Source: Roseibacillus ishigakijimensis (GTDB lineage: Bacteria > Verrucomicrobiota > Verrucomicrobiia > Verrucomicrobiales > Akkermansiaceae). From it: 64,000 nucleotides of DNA. The stretch covers positions 1 through 64,000 of the forward strand of contig NZ_JAENIO010000017.1 of NCBI RefSeq assembly GCF_016595415.1, given 5' to 3'. The position numbers and the translations under genes were made by a program. The notes beneath the pieces are model-generated. The model was not told where the DNA came from. It was given only the letters and a program-made list of their open reading frames with translations, and ran no database searches. Shown here piece by piece: positions 60,873-64,000 of the stretch. Position 1 is the first letter of the stretch. Each line of letters begins with the position of its first letter.

Positions 60873-63689
60873 ATGAAAAAGTCTATCACCTCAGTTGTCG
60901 GTTTTTCCCTTCTTAGCCTAACGGCACAGTCAGAATCTCTTCTAGAGGGAGATTTAAGCTCCTGGCAGATGGCGGGCCCCGGCAAGTTCGAAGTCAACGA
61001 TGGCATCGCCACCGCCCAAGGAGGAATGGGCCTGTGGTGGTATTCGAAGGAATCCTACCGCAATGCCACTATTTCCCTGGAGTTCAAACTGGAGAAGCCC
61101 ACCTACAACTCGGGAGTCTTTGTGCGATTCCCCGACCCCGGCAACGACCCTTGGGTGGCCGTGCGCCAAGGCTACGAAATCCAAGTCTCCGGACGCGACG
61201 TTAACAAGCATTCCACGGGGGCGGTCTACGATATCCAGGCCCCGGTGGCCAATACCCTGAAAGAGGATGGGGAATGGAACAAAATGGAAATCCACACCGT
61301 GGGAGACCTCATCGCAGTCGTCGTCAATGGCACCTTGACCAATCTCTTCCATGCCGAAAAGGGCCGTGGCGACGAGGAAGGCTATTTTGGGATTCAGAAC
61401 CACGACGATGGTTCCCCGGCTCAGTTCCGCAACATTGAGATCCGCGAGCTCGATGACCATGTGCGCCTCCACACCTTGCTGCCGGATGACGCGGAATTGG
61501 CCTACGAACTAGCTAAGAATCCGGACAAAAAGGAGGCTTGGCACGACAAGGCCGACTTTGGCCCCGCCTTCATTCAAACTTACGGGGATTATTTCCAAGG
61601 AGAATACCGGAGCGATGCCGCCCTTAAAGGAATGCTCATCCAGCCGGATCCCGAGCAGGACAATCTGGTTGCTCTCTTCAATCTCGAAACCCTGCAACTG
61701 GTCACCGCTACTCATCGTGGAGTTTCTCTGGACAACACCCCCTTCGGCGGGGCTCACGGCACCCAAAACAAGATTCAGAACCAGGGCAATCCTTACTTCA
61801 ATAACGCCACCGGAGCCGGTTGGGCCGACCCCGCAGGCTCCTTCGCGGACAGTCGCAAGCACCCCGGCCACGGCAACTTTGCCCATCTCCAGTTCAATGG
61901 CTATCATCGCCACGGACACGACATCATCCTCGACTACACGGTCAATGGCACCCCCATCAAGGAGCAAGTAGTGGTCACCGGGCAGGGCGACATCCGCCGC
62001 ATCCTCGAGATTGCTGGCCATGAGGCTCCCCTCTCCCTCCGCGTCTCCACCACCGCCGCTCCCGAGGCCGCCAGCGAGAATGGTCCCCTCAAGATGACTG
62101 CCGGAGAAGAGGGCGTCGTCTGGGAGATCGCCAACCGGGAACCCCTGGTCCTCGGGATCGATTATCTCGCCGACGGAAGCATCGTTCCCGTCTTTGACCT
62201 CGCAAGTCCGGCTGAAAAGGCCACGGCGGGAGAGGGACTCTATCCCGAGACCTTCGAGGTCACCCCGCAAATCGACGAGAGCGACGACGCCCTTCTCGTG
62301 GACCAAATTCCCCTGCCCCCCATGTTGGAGGATTCTCCCTACAAGAACAAAGTCCGCCTGAGCGATCTCGACTTCTTCTCCGATGGCGATCGGGCCGCGC
62401 TCTGCACCTGGGATGGCGATGTCTGGCTGCTCTCCGGCCTCAAGGAGTTCCAAACCCTCACCTGGAAGCGCTTCGCCAGCGGTCTCTTCGAACCCCTGGG
62501 CTTGAAAATCATCGACGACGTCATCCACCTCAATGCCCGCGATGGCATCTGGCAGGTCAAGGACCTCAATGGTGACAACGAGGCCGACCGCTTCGAAGTC
62601 TTCAACAATGACGTGCTCATCACCGACAACTTCCACGAGTTCACCTTTGGGCTGGAGACCGATGCCGAAGGCAATTTCTACTTTGCCAAAGCCGCGACGG
62701 TCCGCCCCGGAGGACGAAACTTCGAGAAGATCCTCGATCACAATGGCTCCTTCATGAAGCTCAGTCCCGATGGGGAAGAATTGACTGTGGTGGCGACCGG
62801 ACTGCGGGCGCCCGGCGGCATCGGTGTCGGTCCCAATGGCGAACTCACCACTGGAGAAAACGAAGGCACTTGGCAGCCCTGCTGTAAGCTCAACTACTTC
62901 ACCCCGGAGCAGCAGCCAGTTTTCCTGGGTGTCGAGCAGGCCCGCCATGGGGTCACCAAGGACTTCCACGAACCACTTTGCTACTTCCCGATGAATGTGG
63001 ACAATTCCGGCGGGGCGCAAATCTGGGTGCCCGACTTTGCCAAAATCGGACTCGCGCAAGGAGAGCTGCTCCACCTCAGCTACGGCCAATCCACCATCTA
63101 TCGCGTCCTGCCTCAGGAGGTTGAGGGCCAGATGCAGGGAGGCGTCATTGCTCTCCCCGCCAAGCTGTCCTCCTCGGCCCAACGGGCGGTCTTCCACCCC
63201 GATGGCTCCCTCTTCGTCTGCGGAATGCGGGGTTGGCAGACCAATGCCGCCAATGAGGCGGGCGTGCAGCGCATCCGTCACAACGAAGAAGTGGCGCTCA
63301 AATTGCCCGAGGCGATGTCGGTGGAAGGCGACAAGCTGACCATCCGCTTCGACGTGGAACTGGATGAAGAGTTGGCCACCGACCCGGAGTCCTTTGCCAT
63401 CCAGCGCTGGAAGTATATCCGCGGCCCCCAATACGGTTCCGGAGAATTCTCCATCGACAATCCCGATAAAGAAGCGGAGGAGAACGCGCTCAAGCAAGAG
63501 AGCAAGGGACACAAGGAGCATGATGAGGTGGAAGTGAGCGAAGTCGCGCTTGGCGATGATGGCCGCACCCTCATCCTGACCATTCCGAGCCTGAAGCCCG
63601 CCCAGCAAATGGAGATCGCTTATGACCTTGAGTCCACCGAAGGCGATATCCTCATCGGCACCATTTACTCCACGATCCACAAACACTGA
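60873..63689 (+). CDS. Large exported DUF1080 multidomain protein
   Basis: A 938-residue exported protein from ATG 60873 (signal MKKSITSVVGFSLLSLTAQS). Residues about 20-190 are a DUF1080 jelly roll (LEFKLEKPTYNSGVFVRF, EGYFGIQNHDDGS). The central part (about 210-450) resembles the uncharacterised domain of PVC secreted proteins that includes FIQTYGDYFQGEYRSD. A beta-propeller-like half follows (GLRAPGGIGVGPNGELTTGENEG). A C-terminal CxxCH cytochrome motif, common in related proteins, is absent. A sugar- or glycoside-modifying role is likely but unproved. Confidence 0.72.
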   Translation: MKKSITSVVGFSLLSLTAQSESLLEGDLSSWQMAGPGKFEVNDGIATAQGGMGLWWYSKESYRNATISLEFKLEKPTYNSGVFVRFPDPGNDPWVAVRQGYEIQVSGRDVNKHSTGAVYDIQAPVANTLKEDGEWNKMEIHTVGDLIAVVVNGTLTNLFHAEKGRGDEEGYFGIQNHDDGSPAQFRNIEIRELDDHVRLHTLLPDDAELAYELAKNPDKKEAWHDKADFGPAFIQTYGDYFQGEYRSDAALKGMLIQPDPEQDNLVALFNLETLQLVTATHRGVSLDNTPFGGAHGTQNKIQNQGNPYFNNATGAGWADPAGSFADSRKHPGHGNFAHLQFNGYHRHGHDIILDYTVNGTPIKEQVVVTGQGDIRRILEIAGHEAPLSLRVSTTAAPEAASENGPLKMTAGEEGVVWEIANREPLVLGIDYLADGSIVPVFDLASPAEKATAGEGLYPETFEVTPQIDESDDALLVDQIPLPPMLEDSPYKNKVRLSDLDFFSDGDRAALCTWDGDVWLLSGLKEFQTLTWKRFASGLFEPLGLKIIDDVIHLNARDGIWQVKDLNGDNEADRFEVFNNDVLITDNFHEFTFGLETDAEGNFYFAKAATVRPGGRNFEKILDHNGSFMKLSPDGEELTVVATGLRAPGGIGVGPNGELTTGENEGTWQPCCKLNYFTPEQQPVFLGVEQARHGVTKDFHEPLCYFPMNVDNSGGAQIWVPDFAKIGLAQGELLHLSYGQSTIYRVLPQEVEGQMQGGVIALPAKLSSSAQRAVFHPDGSLFVCGMRGWQTNAANEAGVQRIRHNEEVALKLPEAMSVEGDKLTIRFDVELDEELATDPESFAIQRWKYIRGPQYGSGEFSIDNPDKEAEENALKQESKGHKEHDEVEVSEVALGDDGRTLILTIPSLKPAQQMEIAYDLESTEGDILIGTIYSTIHKH

Positions 63690-63760
63690 TTGCGGGAAAA
63701 AGGACCCTGCTGGCGTAGAATTCGTTCTCTCTTCGCGCAAGAGGAGCCTATTCTCCCGCC

Positions 63761-64000
63761 ATCAAGGTCTTTCTCCAGCTATTCGCCCTCACCCTCTTCG
63801 GCCTCAGCTTGTCCTCTTGTTTGGAAAGTGAGGAAGAAATCTGGGTGAACGCCGATTCCTCGGGTCGGGCGCGGTTGCATCTGACCGCCCCGACCCTTCT
63901 TTTTGACGAACTTGGAGGGGCCGAGACCTTTGCGGCCAAGATTCGCCAGGTTTGTCAGGAGAGCGACAATCTCACCCTCGCCTCCCTGCACAGCGCGCGG
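63761..64000 (+). CDS. Partial lipoprotein with apparent ATC start
   Basis: The first 80 codons of a protein that runs off the window. Read from ATC 63761 it begins IKVFLQLFALTLFG and reaches a clear lipobox LSLSSC, followed by an acidic mature start (LESEEEIWVN). This is exactly a lipoprotein signal if ATC is read as Met. The frame is open back to TAG 63716 but contains no ATG, GTG or TTG; a GAGGAG Shine-Dalgarno-like stretch ends about 14 bases upstream. Either a rare AUC start or a sequence error is possible. The rest resembles no family recognised here. Confidence 0.55.
   Translation, partial: MKVFLQLFALTLFGLSLSSCLESEEEIWVNADSSGRARLHLTAPTLLFDELGGAETFAAKIRQVCQESDNLTLASLHSAR

Overview
The window is a gene-dense, high-GC bacterial chromosome segment. 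It most likely comes from a Verrucomicrobiota (Verrucomicrobiales-like) bacterium with a Gram-negative envelope. Supporting signs are two secreted DUF1080 proteins, a YdjY-type protein, a prenyltransferase-repeat protein, a formylglycine-generating enzyme (sulfatase maturation), lpxK (lipid A), a complete rod-shape cluster (mreBCD, PBP2, RNase G, with rodA elsewhere), HprK, and intergenic palindromic repeats of the kind seen in that phylum. The assignment is inferred from gene content, not from a marker phylogeny. No rRNA, CRISPR array, prophage or intact insertion sequence was seen.

Layout. 1-635 holds no supported gene. 636-11.4 kb carries an HNH nuclease, alanine dehydrogenase, GtrA, RecN, a RimB-like protease, an Uup-type ABC-F ATPase, a DUF1080 protein, a hemolysin III-type protein, an MscS channel and an AhpD-like protein. 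11.4-15.3 kb has a true FGE and a translationally coupled trio (eukaryotic-type HisA, hotdog thioesterase, COG2509 flavoprotein). 15.3-15.9 kb is a patch of palindromic repeats. 15.9-27 kb holds a GNAT-nitrilase fusion, CmoA, Pgk, LpxK, a PAP2 phosphatase, a PCO/ADO-like thiol dioxygenase, MuiA and a fungal-type cystathionine gamma-synthase. 27-28.1 kb holds a small integrase-arm-like protein, tRNA-Ile2(CAU) and about 0.7 kb without a clear gene.

28.1-35.3 kb is the cell-shape block parA, mreB, mreC, mreD, mrdA, rng. 35.3-45.2 kb holds YraN/RNase HII, a membrane fusion protein, TyrA, a five-gene sigma/anti-sigma operon, RodA and an ArgA-like enzyme. 45.4-50.5 kb has several exported proteins of unknown role and a ferritin-like (DUF455)/ATP-grasp fusion. 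50.5-59.9 kb contains a LysM amidase, RibH-NusB, an AI-2E family exporter, a VOC protein, dihydroorotase, an ABC ATPase, HprK and YgfZ. 59.9-64 kb holds a LysM-like protein, a 938-residue exported DUF1080 protein and the start of a lipoprotein that appears to begin with ATC.

Themes are envelope and shape (mre/mrd/rodA, amidase, lpxK, PAP2, MscS), amino-acid metabolism (ald, hisA, tyrA, argA, cystathionine synthase) and exported proteins. The best leads for new biology are the DUF455/ATP-grasp fusion, the Tat-like PCO/ADO homologue, the eukaryotic-type HisA and cystathionine synthase, the enlarged NusB, the coupled ECF-sigma operon and the ATC-start lipoprotein.
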